Shown piece after piece: positions 8,066-16,923 of a stretch of DNA of 47,114 nucleotides. The position numbers and the translations under genes are program-made. The notes under the pieces are model-generated. The model did no database searches and had not been told where the DNA came from. It saw only the letters and a program-made list of their open reading frames with translations. The stretch lies in assembly GCA_031180595.1 (NCBI GenBank), contig JAPSLQ010000005.1, forward strand, positions 1-47,114, given 5' to 3'. The stretch is from Isoptericola sp. Lineage in GTDB: Bacteria > Actinomycetota > Actinomycetes > Actinomycetales > Cellulomonadaceae. Positions within the stretch are counted from its first letter, which is position 1. The number at the start of each line of letters is the position of its first letter.

Positions 8066-9247
8066 ATGAAGGTGTCGCGCCGCAGCCACGTGCCCCCGTT
8101 CGCCGTCATGGAGATCCTCGCCGCGGCGAACGCGCGCCGCGCGGCCGGCAACGACGTGCTGAGCCTCTGCGCCGGCGAGCCCTCGACCGGGGCGTCCGAC
8201 GTCGTACGGTCGCGTGCGGCGGAGCTGCTGCGGACCGCGGACCTCGGCTACACCGAGGCGATGGGCGTGCCGGCGCTGCGCGCGGAGATCGCGGCGCACT
8301 ACGAGCGGTGGTACGGCCTCGGGGTCGATCCCGGCCGGATCGCGGTCACCACCGGGTCGAGCGGCGGGTTCGTCCTGGCGTTCCTCGCGGCGTTCGACGT
8401 CGGAGACCGGGTCGCGCTCGCACGCCCCGGCTACCCGGCGTACAAGAACATCCTCGCGGCGCTCGGCTGCGAGGTGGTCGAGCTCGACTGCGGGCCGGAG
8501 ACGCGCTACCAGCCGACCGTCTCGCAGCTCATGGAGGTGTACTACGGGGGCGGTCTCGACGGCGTGATCGTCGCCTCGCCGGCCAACCCCACCGGCACGA
8601 TGATCGCCCCCGCCGAGCTCGCGGCGGTCGCGACGTGGTGCGGCGAGCACGACGTCCGCCTGATCAGCGACGAGATCTACCACGGCATCTCGTACGGCGA
8701 CGACGTACAACAGGCCACCGCCGCGATGTACACGGACGTCGGCGCGGTCGTCGTGAACTCGTTCTCCAAGTACTGGGCGATGACCGGCTGGCGGCTCGGG
8801 TGGCTCGTGCTGCCCGAGGAGCTCGTCGGGCCCGTCGACGCGCTCGCCGGGAACGTCGCGCTGTCCCCGCCCGCGCTCGCCCAGCACGCGGGGATCGCCG
8901 CGTTCAGCCCCGAGGGCTACGCCGCGGCGGCCGACAACGTCGCGCGCTACGCGGTCTCGCGCCAGGCGCTGCTCGACCGCGCCCCCGAGCTGGGGTGGCG
9001 GCCCGTCGCGCCCGCCGACGGCGCCTTCTACCTGTACGGCAACGTCTCGTCGTACTGCGAGCGGATCGGGGGCGACTCGGTCGAGTACTGCGCCCGCCTC
9101 CTCGCCGAGGCCGACGTCGCGATCACGCCGGGCAGCGACTTCGACGGCGTGGGCGGGCGCGACTGGGTGCGGCTGTCGTTCGCGGCCGCGCCCGACGTCG
9201 TCGCGCGCGCCGTCGACCGCATCATCGCCTGGCAGCAGACGCTCTGA
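8066..9247 (+). CDS. class I/II pyridoxal-phosphate aminotransferase
   Basis: 393 residues. Conserved PLP elements in order: SSGGF loop, PGYPAYKN, SPANPTGTM (Asn binds PLP), SDEIYHGISY (Asp/Tyr) and NSFSKYWAMTGWRLG with the Schiff-base Lys235; a late Arg in WVRLSFA binds the substrate carboxylate. It fits the aspartate/aromatic aminotransferase fold type I, transferring an amino group to a 2-oxoacid; substrate not determined. Start: the ATG at 8066 is preceded by CATGAT and six bases, a possible leaderless start. Divergent from the serpin gene over 135 bp. Confidence 0.88.
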   Translation: MKVSRRSHVPPFAVMEILAAANARRAAGNDVLSLCAGEPSTGASDVVRSRAAELLRTADLGYTEAMGVPALRAEIAAHYERWYGLGVDPGRIAVTTGSSGGFVLAFLAAFDVGDRVALARPGYPAYKNILAALGCEVVELDCGPETRYQPTVSQLMEVYYGGGLDGVIVASPANPTGTMIAPAELAAVATWCGEHDVRLISDEIYHGISYGDDVQQATAAMYTDVGAVVVNSFSKYWAMTGWRLGWLVLPEELVGPVDALAGNVALSPPALAQHAGIAAFSPEGYAAAADNVARYAVSRQALLDRAPELGWRPVAPADGAFYLYGNVSSYCERIGGDSVEYCARLLAEADVAITPGSDFDGVGGRDWVRLSFAAAPDVVARAVDRIIAWQQTL

Positions 9248-9283
9248 CCGCCCGTCTTCTCGCGGTCAGCCGGCGGCTCGCGG

Positions 9284-9994
9284 TCAGCCGGCGGCGAGGA
9301 CGCCGGGGCCGGTGCCGGCGGCGTCCTCCGGCCCGGACGGCACGGGTGCGGCCAGGAACTCCTCGATCTCGTCCTTGGTCGGGAAGGCGGTGAGGCCCGG
9401 CCGGCTGAACCAGTGGACGAGCCACACGGCGAGCTCGCGCACGGGCACGTTGAGCCGGTTCGACGCGGTGCGGAGGCGGTCGAACGCCTCCTCGGCGTCG
9501 ACGGTGAACGCGACCATCAGGACGCCCTTGGCCTGCTCGATCGCGGCGCGCCGCTCCGCGGAGGCCCGGATGGACTCCGTCGCCTGGCGCTGCGCCGCCT
9601 CCCGGTTGGCCTCGGTCACGTCGATGAAGTAGCCGACGAGCTCGGTGACCTCGCCGTTCTCCGGGTCCTGCCGGCCCTGGCCGGTCACGGCCAGCGTGCG
9701 GACCTGGCCGCGGGCGTCGTAGATGCGGTGGACCGAGCTGAACGGCTCGCCCGTCACCGCCGCGCTGCGCAGCACGCCGTCGACGCGGGCGCGGTCCTCC
9801 GGGTGCTTGTGGGAGAGCATCATCTCCGTCGTCGGGACGATCTCGCCCGGCTCGAAGCCGTGCATCACGTACACCTCGTCCGACCAGGCCCAGCGGCCCG
9901 TCCTCAGATCGAGCCGGTAACGGCCGACGGGTGGCTTCGCGCCGGACGCGAGCGCGGCCTCCACGGCCTCGTCGAAGGGGGCACTCTCGTTCAC
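9284..9994 (-). CDS. PAS-ANTAR domain regulator
   Basis: 236 residues. A PAS domain (about residues 22-126; GRWAWSDEVYVMHGFEPG resembles the PAS_3 class) is followed by an ANTAR domain (about 138-195: AIEQAKGVLM, then AFDRLRTASNRLNVPVRELA). ANTAR domains bind paired RNA hairpins and prevent transcription termination; the PAS domain presumably senses a ligand or redox state. I choose the GTG at 9994 because GAGGGAG lies seven bases upstream; a longer frame to 10123 is open but has no ribosome site. A probable -10 (TTACTGT) lies near 10100 on this strand. It is divergent from the SDR gene. No histidine-kinase domain is present. Confidence 0.88.
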   Translation of the reverse strand: MNESAPFDEAVEAALASGAKPPVGRYRLDLRTGRWAWSDEVYVMHGFEPGEIVPTTEMMLSHKHPEDRARVDGVLRSAAVTGEPFSSVHRIYDARGQVRTLAVTGQGRQDPENGEVTELVGYFIDVTEANREAAQRQATESIRASAERRAAIEQAKGVLMVAFTVDAEEAFDRLRTASNRLNVPVRELAVWLVHWFSRPGLTAFPTKDEIEEFLAAPVPSGPEDAAGTGPGVLAAG

Positions 9995-10229
9995 AGTCGT
10001 CTCCCTCGGCGGGTCGCGAACAGGGAGCCGACGGCGCGGCTCCGTGCGGGGGGCAGGCAGCCGGGCTCGGCATGCCGGACCCGGTGGGGTGCCCGAACAG
10101 TAACCGATGCGTGCACAGCACACCTGAACAGGCGTCCAGAAGGTACATCGTGCGAGCAGGTGCCCGCCCTCCTAGCGTGAACCTGCGGCCGAGGAACGGC
10201 CACTCGACGTCCCGCTCTCGGAGGATGAG

Positions 10230-11102
10230 ATGTCAGCGCAGCCCGGCGACGACCAGGGATTCCCGGCCCAGCAGCAGGAGCCCCCGGGGCTCACCGAGCC
10301 CATGGAACCCCAGCCGGACCACGGCGAGTCGTCGTACCAGGGCTCCGGGAAGCTCACCGGGCGCCGTGCCCTCATCACGGGCGGCGACTCGGGCATCGGG
10401 CGCGCCGTCGCGATCGCGTTCGCGCGCGAGGGCGCCGACGTCGCGATCAGCTACCTGCCCGAGGAGCAGACCGACGCCGAGACGACCGCCCGCTGGGTCG
10501 AGGAGGCCGGGTGCCGGTGCGTCCTGCTCCCCGGTGACATCACCACCGAGCAGACCGCGCGCGAGACCGTGCGCAAGGCCGTGGGCGAGCTCGGCGGTCT
10601 CGACGTCCTGGTCAACAACGCCGGCTTCCAGATGGCGCGCCGCCAGTCGATCGCCGACATCACGACGGACGATCTCGACCGCGTGCTCAAGACCAACCTC
10701 TACGCGCTGTTCTGGATCACGCAGGAGGCGCTCGAGCACATGGGCGAGGGCGGCTCGATCGTGAACAACTCGTCGATCCAGGCGTACGAGCCGTCGAGCA
10801 CGCTGCTGGACTACGCCTCGACCAAGGCGGCGATCAACAACTTCACCGTCAACCTCGCAGCCGAGGTCGGGCAGCGGGGCATCCGCGTCAACGCCGTCGC
10901 GCCGGGGCCGATCTGGACGCCGCTGCAGCCGGCGACCCAGTACGAGGACAAGATCGAGAAGTTCGGCTCGGACACCCCCCTCGGCCGCGCGGGCCAGCCC
11001 GCCGAGCTGGCGCCGGCGTTCGTGTTCCTCGCCTCGAACGTCACGGCGTCGTACGTCTCGGCCACCGTGCTGGGCGTGACCGGCGGCAAGCCGGTCTTCT
11101 GA
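10230..11102 (+). CDS. SDR family oxidoreductase (stress-protein 39/YghA-like)
   Basis: 290 residues. A polar N-terminal extension of about 40 residues (QDHG/PEP-type) precedes the Rossmann motif TGGDSGIGRA, then NNAG, the catalytic YASTK (Tyr about 198, Lys about 202) and VAPGPIWTPL. The extension plus TGGDSGIGRA is typical of the YghA/YhdF/general stress protein 39 branch of classical short-chain dehydrogenases, NADP(H)-linked reductases of unclear substrate. Ribosome site GGAGGATGAG directly before the ATG. A TAGCGT -10-like hexamer at about 10173 gives a roughly 50-nt leader. The DUF6098 gene follows after 11 bases. Confidence 0.88.
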   Translation: MSAQPGDDQGFPAQQQEPPGLTEPMEPQPDHGESSYQGSGKLTGRRALITGGDSGIGRAVAIAFAREGADVAISYLPEEQTDAETTARWVEEAGCRCVLLPGDITTEQTARETVRKAVGELGGLDVLVNNAGFQMARRQSIADITTDDLDRVLKTNLYALFWITQEALEHMGEGGSIVNNSSIQAYEPSSTLLDYASTKAAINNFTVNLAAEVGQRGIRVNAVAPGPIWTPLQPATQYEDKIEKFGSDTPLGRAGQPAELAPAFVFLASNVTASYVSATVLGVTGGKPVF

Positions 11103-11113
11103 CGGACGGGGCC

Positions 11114-11518
11114 GTGGACACCGTAGGGGCGCTCAAGGAGGTGGCCGAGCTGGCCACCTCCCGGGCGCCGCTGTACGTGCGGTTCAGTGCCGGCCCGGAC
11201 GCCGACGCCTCGGAGGCGAGCCGCGACCACGAGTCCGGGTGCGAGCTGCCCGGCCTGTCGGTGAACCCGCTGAACCCCGAGCCGTGGTTCGACCGGCCCG
11301 TGCTGCACTGGGTCGCGCGGCAGCTCGTGCAGTACGCGCACCTCGGTGAGGAGGGCCGGTACGCCTGGGTCCTCACGGGGCGCGAGGTCGGCCGCGGCCC
11401 CGACTGCGAGCCGCTCCTGGCCGACGTCGAGGCCGTCGCCCGGATCCCCGACGACGTCGTCCGCGAGGCCCGAGACCTCTACGAGGACGTGTTCGACGCC
11501 GGCCAGGACGGCACGTAG
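11114..11518 (+). CDS. DUF6098-like small protein
   Basis: 134 residues, acidic, with LPGLSVNPLNPEPWFDRP and a later VGRGPDCEPLL that I recognise from the actinobacterial DUF6098 family. No membrane segment or known catalytic motif. It starts with GTG at 11114, 11 bases after the SDR stop, so probably in the same transcript. Family members often occur beside stress-response genes. Function unknown; family assignment moderately sure. Confidence 0.7.
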   Translation: MDTVGALKEVAELATSRAPLYVRFSAGPDADASEASRDHESGCELPGLSVNPLNPEPWFDRPVLHWVARQLVQYAHLGEEGRYAWVLTGREVGRGPDCEPLLADVEAVARIPDDVVREARDLYEDVFDAGQDGT

Positions 11519-11536
11519 GCCTCGTGCCGGCCGGCG

Positions 11537-12145
11537 TCAGCGCTGGCGTTCCGGCGGGACGGGCGTCCCCGGCTCGGGCACGGGCAGCGACGTCACGCCC
11601 AGACGGTCGGTGAGGTAGAGGAACGCCTCGGCGTACGGGTTGCCGTCGACCCGCCGCCGGACGTACTCCCAGTTCACCTGCTCGCGCAGGGCGCGCACGA
11701 TCGGAAGCAGGTGGCTGTAGTTGCAGTCGTGCTCCGCGAGGCACGCGATCTTGCTCGCGACCACGTCGGTGGCCTGCAGCACCGGCATGCGCACCGCGAG
11801 CACCTCGATCTGCTCGGCGGACGCCAGCATGTCAGCATCGACCGGCTCGCCCCCGAGCACGTAGATGATGTCGACGAGCGCCTCGTGGTGGTAGGCCTTG
11901 AACAGCCAGTCCTCCGCGGGCTCGCGCAGCTCGAGGCCCGCCTTGGACAGCGCCTCGCGGGCCTGGTCGGCGTCCTGCGCCTGGATCACGAAGTCGACGT
12001 CGTGGCTCGGCTCGGGACCGCCCCGGGCGAACGCCGCGTACCCGCCGCACAGGGCGTACGGGATCCCGGCCTCGCGCAGCGCGACGGCGCCCAGGCGTAC
12101 CGCGTCGCGCAGGTGCTCTCGCTCTTCCAGGCTCAGGTGGCCCAT
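11537..12145 (-). CDS. nucleotidyltransferase-fold protein
   Basis: About 202 residues. The segment CGGYAAFARGG followed by DVDFVIQ is the GG...D-x-D core of the nucleotidyltransferase (Pol-beta-like, DUF2204/NTP_transf_5/AbiEii-like) fold; a third acidic residue is probably the Asp in VDIIYVLGG. Such proteins transfer a nucleotide to RNA, a sugar or a partner toxin, but no HEPN partner or antitoxin is adjacent, so an MNT-HEPN system is not supported. The ATG at 12145 has GGGAG close by; an in-frame GTG at 12160 is an alternative. Convergent with the DUF6098 gene. Confidence 0.7.
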   Translation of the reverse strand: MGHLSLEEREHLRDAVRLGAVALREAGIPYALCGGYAAFARGGPEPSHDVDFVIQAQDADQAREALSKAGLELREPAEDWLFKAYHHEALVDIIYVLGGEPVDADMLASAEQIEVLAVRMPVLQATDVVASKIACLAEHDCNYSHLLPIVRALREQVNWEYVRRRVDGNPYAEAFLYLTDRLGVTSLPVPEPGTPVPPERQR

Positions 12146-12257
12146 GTGCTCCCTGGTCACCGATCCATGGTGCACAGGATCGCGTGTGCTCGCCGCGCGC
12201 GGCGCCGGGACCGCGAACAGGTGCGACGCCGTGCGGTCACACCCAGAATCGGCAGTG

Positions 12258-13040
12258 ATGACCAGGAGCCTGCGGATCGCGACCTTCAACATCCTCCACG
12301 GCAGGTCCCTGTCCGACGGCGAGGTCCACCTGCGCCGGTTCGGCAGGGCCGTCGCGGGACTCGACGCGGACGTGCTGGCCATGCAGGAGGTCGACCGGGA
12401 CCAGCCGCGCTCGACCGGGGCGGACCTGACGTCGATCGCCGCCGACGCGACCGGCGCCCCGTACCACCACTTCGCGGCCACGCTGCACGGCGAGCCCGGC
12501 GTGTGGTCCGCCGCCACGGGCGAGGCGCAGCCGGGGGTGTCCGAGTACGGCATCGCGATCGTGAGCCGGTACCCGGTCCTGCGCTGGCGTCGTCTGGCGC
12601 TGCCCGCGCTGCCGATCCGCTGGCCGCTCATGCTCAAGGACCGTCCGCCCGTCCTCGTCAAGGACGAGCCGCGCGCCGCGCTCGCCGCGACGATCGACGT
12701 GCCGGGCGGGCCGCTGACCGTCGTCTCGACCCACCTGACGTTCCTCCCGGGCTGGAACGCGGTCCAGGTCCGCCGTCTGCGGTGGGCGTGCCGCCACCTG
12801 CCGCGTCCGCTCGTCGTCGCGGGAGACCTCAACCTGCGCGGCGGCCTGCCCGCGCTCCTGACCGGCTGGACACCGCTCGCGGAGGACGCCACCTTCCCGC
12901 TCGAGGACCCGCGGCACCAGATCGACCACATCCTCGGCAGCGGCCCGGTGCACGCGGTGACGCCGGGCCGCGCGGTGCACACCGGCACGTCGGACCACCG
13001 GGCCCTCGTGGCGGACGTCGTGTGCGGGGACGGCGCATGA
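12258..13040 (+). CDS. endonuclease/exonuclease/phosphatase family protein (copy 1)
   Basis: 260 residues. EEP-fold motifs in order: RIATFNILHG, MQEVDRDQ (metal Glu), STHLT, GDLNLRG (Asp-x-Asn) and a terminal SDHRALVADV (Asp-His dyad). These are metal-dependent phosphodiesterases/phosphatases acting on nucleic acids, phospholipids or small phosphoesters; no signal peptide, so cytoplasmic. Start: ATG at 12258, or the adjacent GTG at 12255. Divergent from the nucleotidyltransferase-fold gene by about 110 bp. Its stop overlaps the ATG of the second EEP gene. Confidence 0.87.
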   Translation: MTRSLRIATFNILHGRSLSDGEVHLRRFGRAVAGLDADVLAMQEVDRDQPRSTGADLTSIAADATGAPYHHFAATLHGEPGVWSAATGEAQPGVSEYGIAIVSRYPVLRWRRLALPALPIRWPLMLKDRPPVLVKDEPRAALAATIDVPGGPLTVVSTHLTFLPGWNAVQVRRLRWACRHLPRPLVVAGDLNLRGGLPALLTGWTPLAEDATFPLEDPRHQIDHILGSGPVHAVTPGRAVHTGTSDHRALVADVVCGDGA

Positions 13041-13876
13041 TCCGGCTCGTCACGTTCAACGTCCGGCACGGCCTGAGGGACGACGGCCGGGTCGACGCCG
13101 AGCGCCTGGCGGACGCCGTCGCGGCGCTCGCCCCCGACGTCGTGGCGCTCCAGGAGGTGGACCGCGGACAGGACCGGTCCGCCGGCGTCGACCTGCTGCA
13201 GGCCGTCCAGAAGGCGCTCGGGGCCGACGAGGCGCGGTTCGTGCCCACCCTCACGGGCCAGGTGGGACTGCGCGCGGCGGAGGACGAGGCGGCGGAGGAC
13301 GAGCGGGACCGGCCGGCGGCGTCGCGCGTGCTCAGCACGTGGTCCGGACGCCGCCGTGCCCGCGGTGACGAGGTCGGGGTGCCCGGGTACGGCATCGCGC
13401 TCGTGTCGCGGCATCCCGTGAGCACGTGGCGGCGGCTGCGCCTGCCCGCCGGCTCCCCGTTCGTCGCCGGCCGGCAGCTCGGCCCCGACGAGCCCCGGGC
13501 GGCGCTCGCGGCCGTCGTCCGGACGCCGGAGGGACCGCTCACCGTGGTCGGCACGCACCTGTCGTCGTGGGGGAGCTGGAACCGGGTGCAGCTGTGGGAG
13601 CTGCGCCGCCGCCTGCGGGCGGCGCCGCGCCCGCTCGTCCTCCTCGGCGACCTCAACGTCCGTGGGCCGCTTCCAGCCCGGATCACCGGCTGGCGCGAGC
13701 TCGTGCACGTGCCGACCTACCCGCGGGCGCGCCCGTTCCTCCGGATCGACCACGTCCTCGTCGACGGCGAGGTCGACGCGGCGGCACCCGCGCGGGCGCT
13801 CGACCTCGGCCTGAGCGACCACCGCGCGGTGGTCGTCGACCTGGAGCTCAGGCCCAGGGGTCGAGCACGACCTTGA
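13037..13876 (+). CDS. endonuclease/exonuclease/phosphatase family protein (copy 2)
   Basis: 279 residues, with the same motif order as its neighbour: RLVTFNVRHG, LQEVDRGQDRS, GTHLSSWGSW, GDLNVRG and SDHRAVVVDLEL. An insert of charged residues (about 85-110) distinguishes it from copy 1. It starts inside the stop of copy 1 (ATGA), so the two are co-translated tandem paralogues. Its 3' end overlaps the convergent alcohol dehydrogenase gene by 29 bp. Substrate unknown. Confidence 0.87.
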   Translation: MIRLVTFNVRHGLRDDGRVDAERLADAVAALAPDVVALQEVDRGQDRSAGVDLLQAVQKALGADEARFVPTLTGQVGLRAAEDEAAEDERDRPAASRVLSTWSGRRRARGDEVGVPGYGIALVSRHPVSTWRRLRLPAGSPFVAGRQLGPDEPRAALAAVVRTPEGPLTVVGTHLSSWGSWNRVQLWELRRRLRAAPRPLVLLGDLNVRGPLPARITGWRELVHVPTYPRARPFLRIDHVLVDGEVDAAAPARALDLGLSDHRAVVVDLELRPRGRARP

Positions 13877-15047
13877 TGCAGCCGTCCTCCTTCTTCTGGA
13901 ACATGCGGTAGGCCTCAGGCGCCTGCTCGAGCGGCATGCGGTGGGTCCGCAGGTCCAGCACGCCCAGGGGGTCGGACGGGTCCTGCAGCAGCGGCAGGAC
14001 GTCGGGCAGCCAGCGGCGCACGTTCGCCTGGCCCATCCGCACCGTCACCTGCTTGTCGAACAGCTGCAGGAGCGGCAGCGGGTCCTTCGCTCCCCCGTAC
14101 ACCCCGCTGATCGACACCGTGCCGCCGCGACGCACGACGTCGATCGCGGTGTACAGCGCGGCGAGGCGGTCGCCGCCGGCCTTCCCGACGAACGGCGCCG
14201 CCACGGCGTCGGGCAGGAACCCGACGGCCTTCTGGGTCATCTCCGCGAGCGGCGACCCGTGCGCCTCCATGCCGACCGCGTCGATCACGCAGTCCGCGCC
14301 GCGCCCGTCGGTCACCGCGCGCACGGCCTCGAGCAGGTCGCCGTCCCCGGTGCGGTTGAGGTCGAGCACCTCGATGCCGTGGCGCGCCGCCATGGCGATG
14401 CGCTCGGGCACCTGGTCGACGCCGACGACGTGCCCGGCGCCGCGGTGCAGCGCGATCCGGGCGCACATCTGCCCGACCGGTCCGAGCCCGAGCACGACGA
14501 CGGTCGAGCCGGGCGTGACGTCGGCGTACTCGACGGCCTGCCACGCCGTCGGCACGACGTCGGACAGGTAGAGCCACTGCTCGTCCGGGCTGCCGTCGTC
14601 GGGCACGACCACGGGGCCGTAGTGGGCCTGCGGCACGCGCAGGTACTGCGCCTGCCCGCCCGGGACCGACCCGTAGAGGCGCGTGTAGCCGAACAGCGCG
14701 CCGCCCTTGTCGTGCTCGTGCACCTGGGTGGTCTCGCACTGGGACTGCAGGCCCCGGGAGCACATGAAGCACGAGCCGCACGAGATGTTGAACGGGACGA
14801 CGACGCGGTCGCCGACCTTGAGGTCGCCCGCCTCCGGCCCGACCTCCTCGACGACGCCCATGGCCTCGTGCCCGAGCACGTCCCCGGCGTCGAGGAACAT
14901 CCCGAGGATCCCGTAGAGGTGCAGGTCGGACCCGCAGATCGCCGTCGACGTCACGCGCACGACGGCGTCGTTCGGCTCGACGACCCGCGGGTCCGGCACG
15001 TCCTCGACCGAGACGTGCTCCCGGCCCTGCCACGTGAGTGCACGCAT
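13848..15047 (-). CDS. zinc-dependent alcohol dehydrogenase (formaldehyde-dehydrogenase-like)
   Basis: About 399 residues. Catalytic-zinc ligands in AICGSDLH and GHEAMGVVEEVG; the structural-zinc cysteines appear as CGSCFMCSRGLQSQC; nucleotide binding by VLGLGPVGQMCARIA. The insertion ending FLPDAVAAPFVGKAGG is typical of the glutathione-independent formaldehyde dehydrogenase branch of medium-chain dehydrogenases, oxidising an alcohol or polyol with NAD+. It is the last gene of the sugar-importer operon. I choose the ATG at 15047, six bases after GAAGGG; the ATG at 15053 overlaps the permease stop (ATGA) and is an alternative. The operon context suggests oxidation of an imported sugar or sugar alcohol (inference). 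Confidence 0.85.
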   Translation of the reverse strand: MRALTWQGREHVSVEDVPDPRVVEPNDAVVRVTSTAICGSDLHLYGILGMFLDAGDVLGHEAMGVVEEVGPEAGDLKVGDRVVVPFNISCGSCFMCSRGLQSQCETTQVHEHDKGGALFGYTRLYGSVPGGQAQYLRVPQAHYGPVVVPDDGSPDEQWLYLSDVVPTAWQAVEYADVTPGSTVVVLGLGPVGQMCARIALHRGAGHVVGVDQVPERIAMAARHGIEVLDLNRTGDGDLLEAVRAVTDGRGADCVIDAVGMEAHGSPLAEMTQKAVGFLPDAVAAPFVGKAGGDRLAALYTAIDVVRRGGTVSISGVYGGAKDPLPLLQLFDKQVTVRMGQANVRRWLPDVLPLLQDPSDPLGVLDLRTHRMPLEQAPEAYRMFQKKEDGCIKVVLDPWA

Positions 15048-15049
15048 GG

Positions 15050-15964
15050 TCATCCCTTCGATCCGGTGGTGGAGATGCCCTGGACGAAGTGCCGCTGCCC
15101 GAGGAAGAACAGGACGATCATCGGGACGGTCGTGATGACCGACGCCGTCACCACGATCTCCCACTGCGACTCGCCGCCCGGCCCGAACTGGTCGATCAGC
15201 GCCTTGAGGCCTCGCGGGATCGTGTACGTGGACGAGTCCTGGAGGTAGACCAGCGGCCGCATGAGGTCCGTCCAGGACGCCTGCGCCTCGAACAGGAACG
15301 TGAGCACGATCGCGGGCCGGCACAGCGGGACGGCGATCCGCCAGAACATCGCCCAGTTGTTCGCGCCGTCGAGCTTCGCGGCCTCGAACGGCTCGCGCGG
15401 CAGCCCCAGGAAGAACTGCCGCAGCAGGAAGATGTAGAACGCCGACCCGAACAGGTTGCCCGCCCACAGCGGCACGTTGGTCCCGACCAGGCCGAGCGCG
15501 TTCCAGATGAGGAACGTCGGGATGAGCGTGACCGCGCCGGGCAGCATCATCGTCGCGAGGACGAGGGTGAACAGCGCCCCCCGGCCGCGGAAGCGGAAGT
15601 AGGCGAAGCCCCACGCCACGAGCGCCGAGGAGAGCGTGACCGTCCCCGCCGCGAGGGCCGTGACGACGAGGGTGTTGACCAGCCAGAGCGCGAGCGGCGC
15701 CTCCTGCCACACGGTCACGTAGTTCTCGAGCGTCGGCGTCGCGGGGATCAGCCGGTTGTCGAACACCTCGCCGCGCGGCTTGAACGACGCCGAGAGCAGC
15801 CAGACCAGCGGGTAGATGAAGACGACCGTGAGCGCGGCCAGCGCCGTGACGACGGCCGCCCGCGCCCAGCGGCGGCGCGCGGGCTGCGTCCGGAGCCGAC
15901 CTTCCCCTTCGGCGGCACCCGGGACGACGGCGGCCTCCGGGGGCGCGGCCGGGACGGCGGTCAT
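15050..15964 (-). CDS. carbohydrate ABC transporter permease (MalG type)
   Basis: 304 residues with a proline/alanine-rich cytoplasmic N-terminus and six predicted membrane helices starting near residue 35. The EAA loop that docks the ATPase reads EAAKLDGANNWAMFWRIAVP; the C-terminal VQGISTTGSKG is typical of MalG/MsmG-type permeases. Together with the neighbouring MalF-type permease it forms the membrane channel of a CUT1 sugar importer. ATGA overlap with the upstream permease stop. The transporter lacks its own ATP-binding subunit here and probably uses a shared one (MsiK type) encoded elsewhere. Confidence 0.92.
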   Translation of the reverse strand: MTAVPAAPPEAAVVPGAAEGEGRLRTQPARRRWARAAVVTALAALTVVFIYPLVWLLSASFKPRGEVFDNRLIPATPTLENYVTVWQEAPLALWLVNTLVVTALAAGTVTLSSALVAWGFAYFRFRGRGALFTLVLATMMLPGAVTLIPTFLIWNALGLVGTNVPLWAGNLFGSAFYIFLLRQFFLGLPREPFEAAKLDGANNWAMFWRIAVPLCRPAIVLTFLFEAQASWTDLMRPLVYLQDSSTYTIPRGLKALIDQFGPGGESQWEIVVTASVITTVPMIVLFFLGQRHFVQGISTTGSKG

Positions 15965-16923
15965 CGCTGCTCCCCCTCGTAGTAGACCAGTCGCCGCGAC
16001 ACGAGCAGCTGCACGGCCGTGACCAGCATGATGACGACGAAGAGCAGCCATGCGAGCGCGGAGGCGTACCCCATGTGCAGCTGCTCGAAGCCCTCGCGGA
16101 ACAGGTAGATCACGTAGAACAGCGCGGCGTCGTTCGAGTACGTCGAGTTCCCGGCGCCGAAGTAGGCCGAGTACGCCTCGGTGAACATCTGGAAGGCCGC
16201 GATGGTGTTGACCACGGTGACGAAGAACAGCGCGCCGCTGATCATCGGCAGCGTGACGGTGCGCGTCCGACGCCACCAGCCGGCGCCGTCGACCCGCGCG
16301 GCGTCGTAGAGCTCGGTCGGCACGTCGCGCAGCGCGGCGAGCAGGATGATGACCGACGACCCGACGCTCCACAGGCTGATGAGAGCGAGGCCGGGCTTGA
16401 TCCACGCCGCGTCCGTCGTCCACGACGGGCCGTCGATGCCGAACACGCCCAGCACCTCGTTGACCAGCCCGTACTGGCCGTTGAACAGCAGGAGCAGCAG
16501 GACGCCGACCGCGACCGGGGGCGTCATCTTGGGGATGAAGAACGCGGTGCGGAAGAACCCGGCCGAGCGGCCCGCCTGGTTGAGCAGCAGCGCGAGCGCG
16601 AGCGCGACCACGACGTAGAGCGGCACCTGGATGATCGTGTACTGCAGCGTGTTCCACAGGGCGAGCCGCACCTTGGGGTCGGTCGCCATGCGCTCGTAGT
16701 TGTCCGTCCCGACGAAGGTCGGGTCCGTCAGCACGTCGTAGTCGGTGAGCGACAGGTACGCGCTGTAGAGGATCGGCCAGGCGGTGAACACGAGGAACCC
16801 GACGATCCACGGGCTGATGAACCGCAGCGCCGCGTTGCGCTCGCGTCGTGCGCTCACGGACGCACCGGGGCGGCGCGACGGCGGGGCGGGCGCCGCCGCA
16901 GGGGCCGCGGCGGCCGAGGTCAC
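15961..16923 (-). CDS. sugar ABC transporter permease (MalF type)
   Basis: 320 residues; an Ala/Pro-rich cytoplasmic start, then RFISPWIVGFLVFTAWPILY, the usual first helix of MalF/UgpA-type permeases, and about six helices. The EAA-like loop reads ELYDAARVDGAGWWRRTRTV. Partner of the MalG-type permease. Start: GTG at 16923 overlapping the stop of the binding-protein gene (GTGA). All four genes of this operon are joined by 4-base or near overlaps, implying strict co-translation. Confidence 0.92.
   Translation of the reverse strand: MTSAAAAPAAAPAPPSRRPGASVSARRERNAALRFISPWIVGFLVFTAWPILYSAYLSLTDYDVLTDPTFVGTDNYERMATDPKVRLALWNTLQYTIIQVPLYVVVALALALLLNQAGRSAGFFRTAFFIPKMTPPVAVGVLLLLLFNGQYGLVNEVLGVFGIDGPSWTTDAAWIKPGLALISLWSVGSSVIILLAALRDVPTELYDAARVDGAGWWRRTRTVTLPMISGALFFVTVVNTIAAFQMFTEAYSAYFGAGNSTYSNDAALFYVIYLFREGFEQLHMGYASALAWLLFVVIMLVTAVQLLVSRRLVYYEGEQR

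Noticed and set aside
11537-12145. MNT-HEPN or AbiE toxin-antitoxin system
   Set aside because: No HEPN or AbiEi partner is adjacent; only a lone nucleotidyltransferase-fold protein is present.
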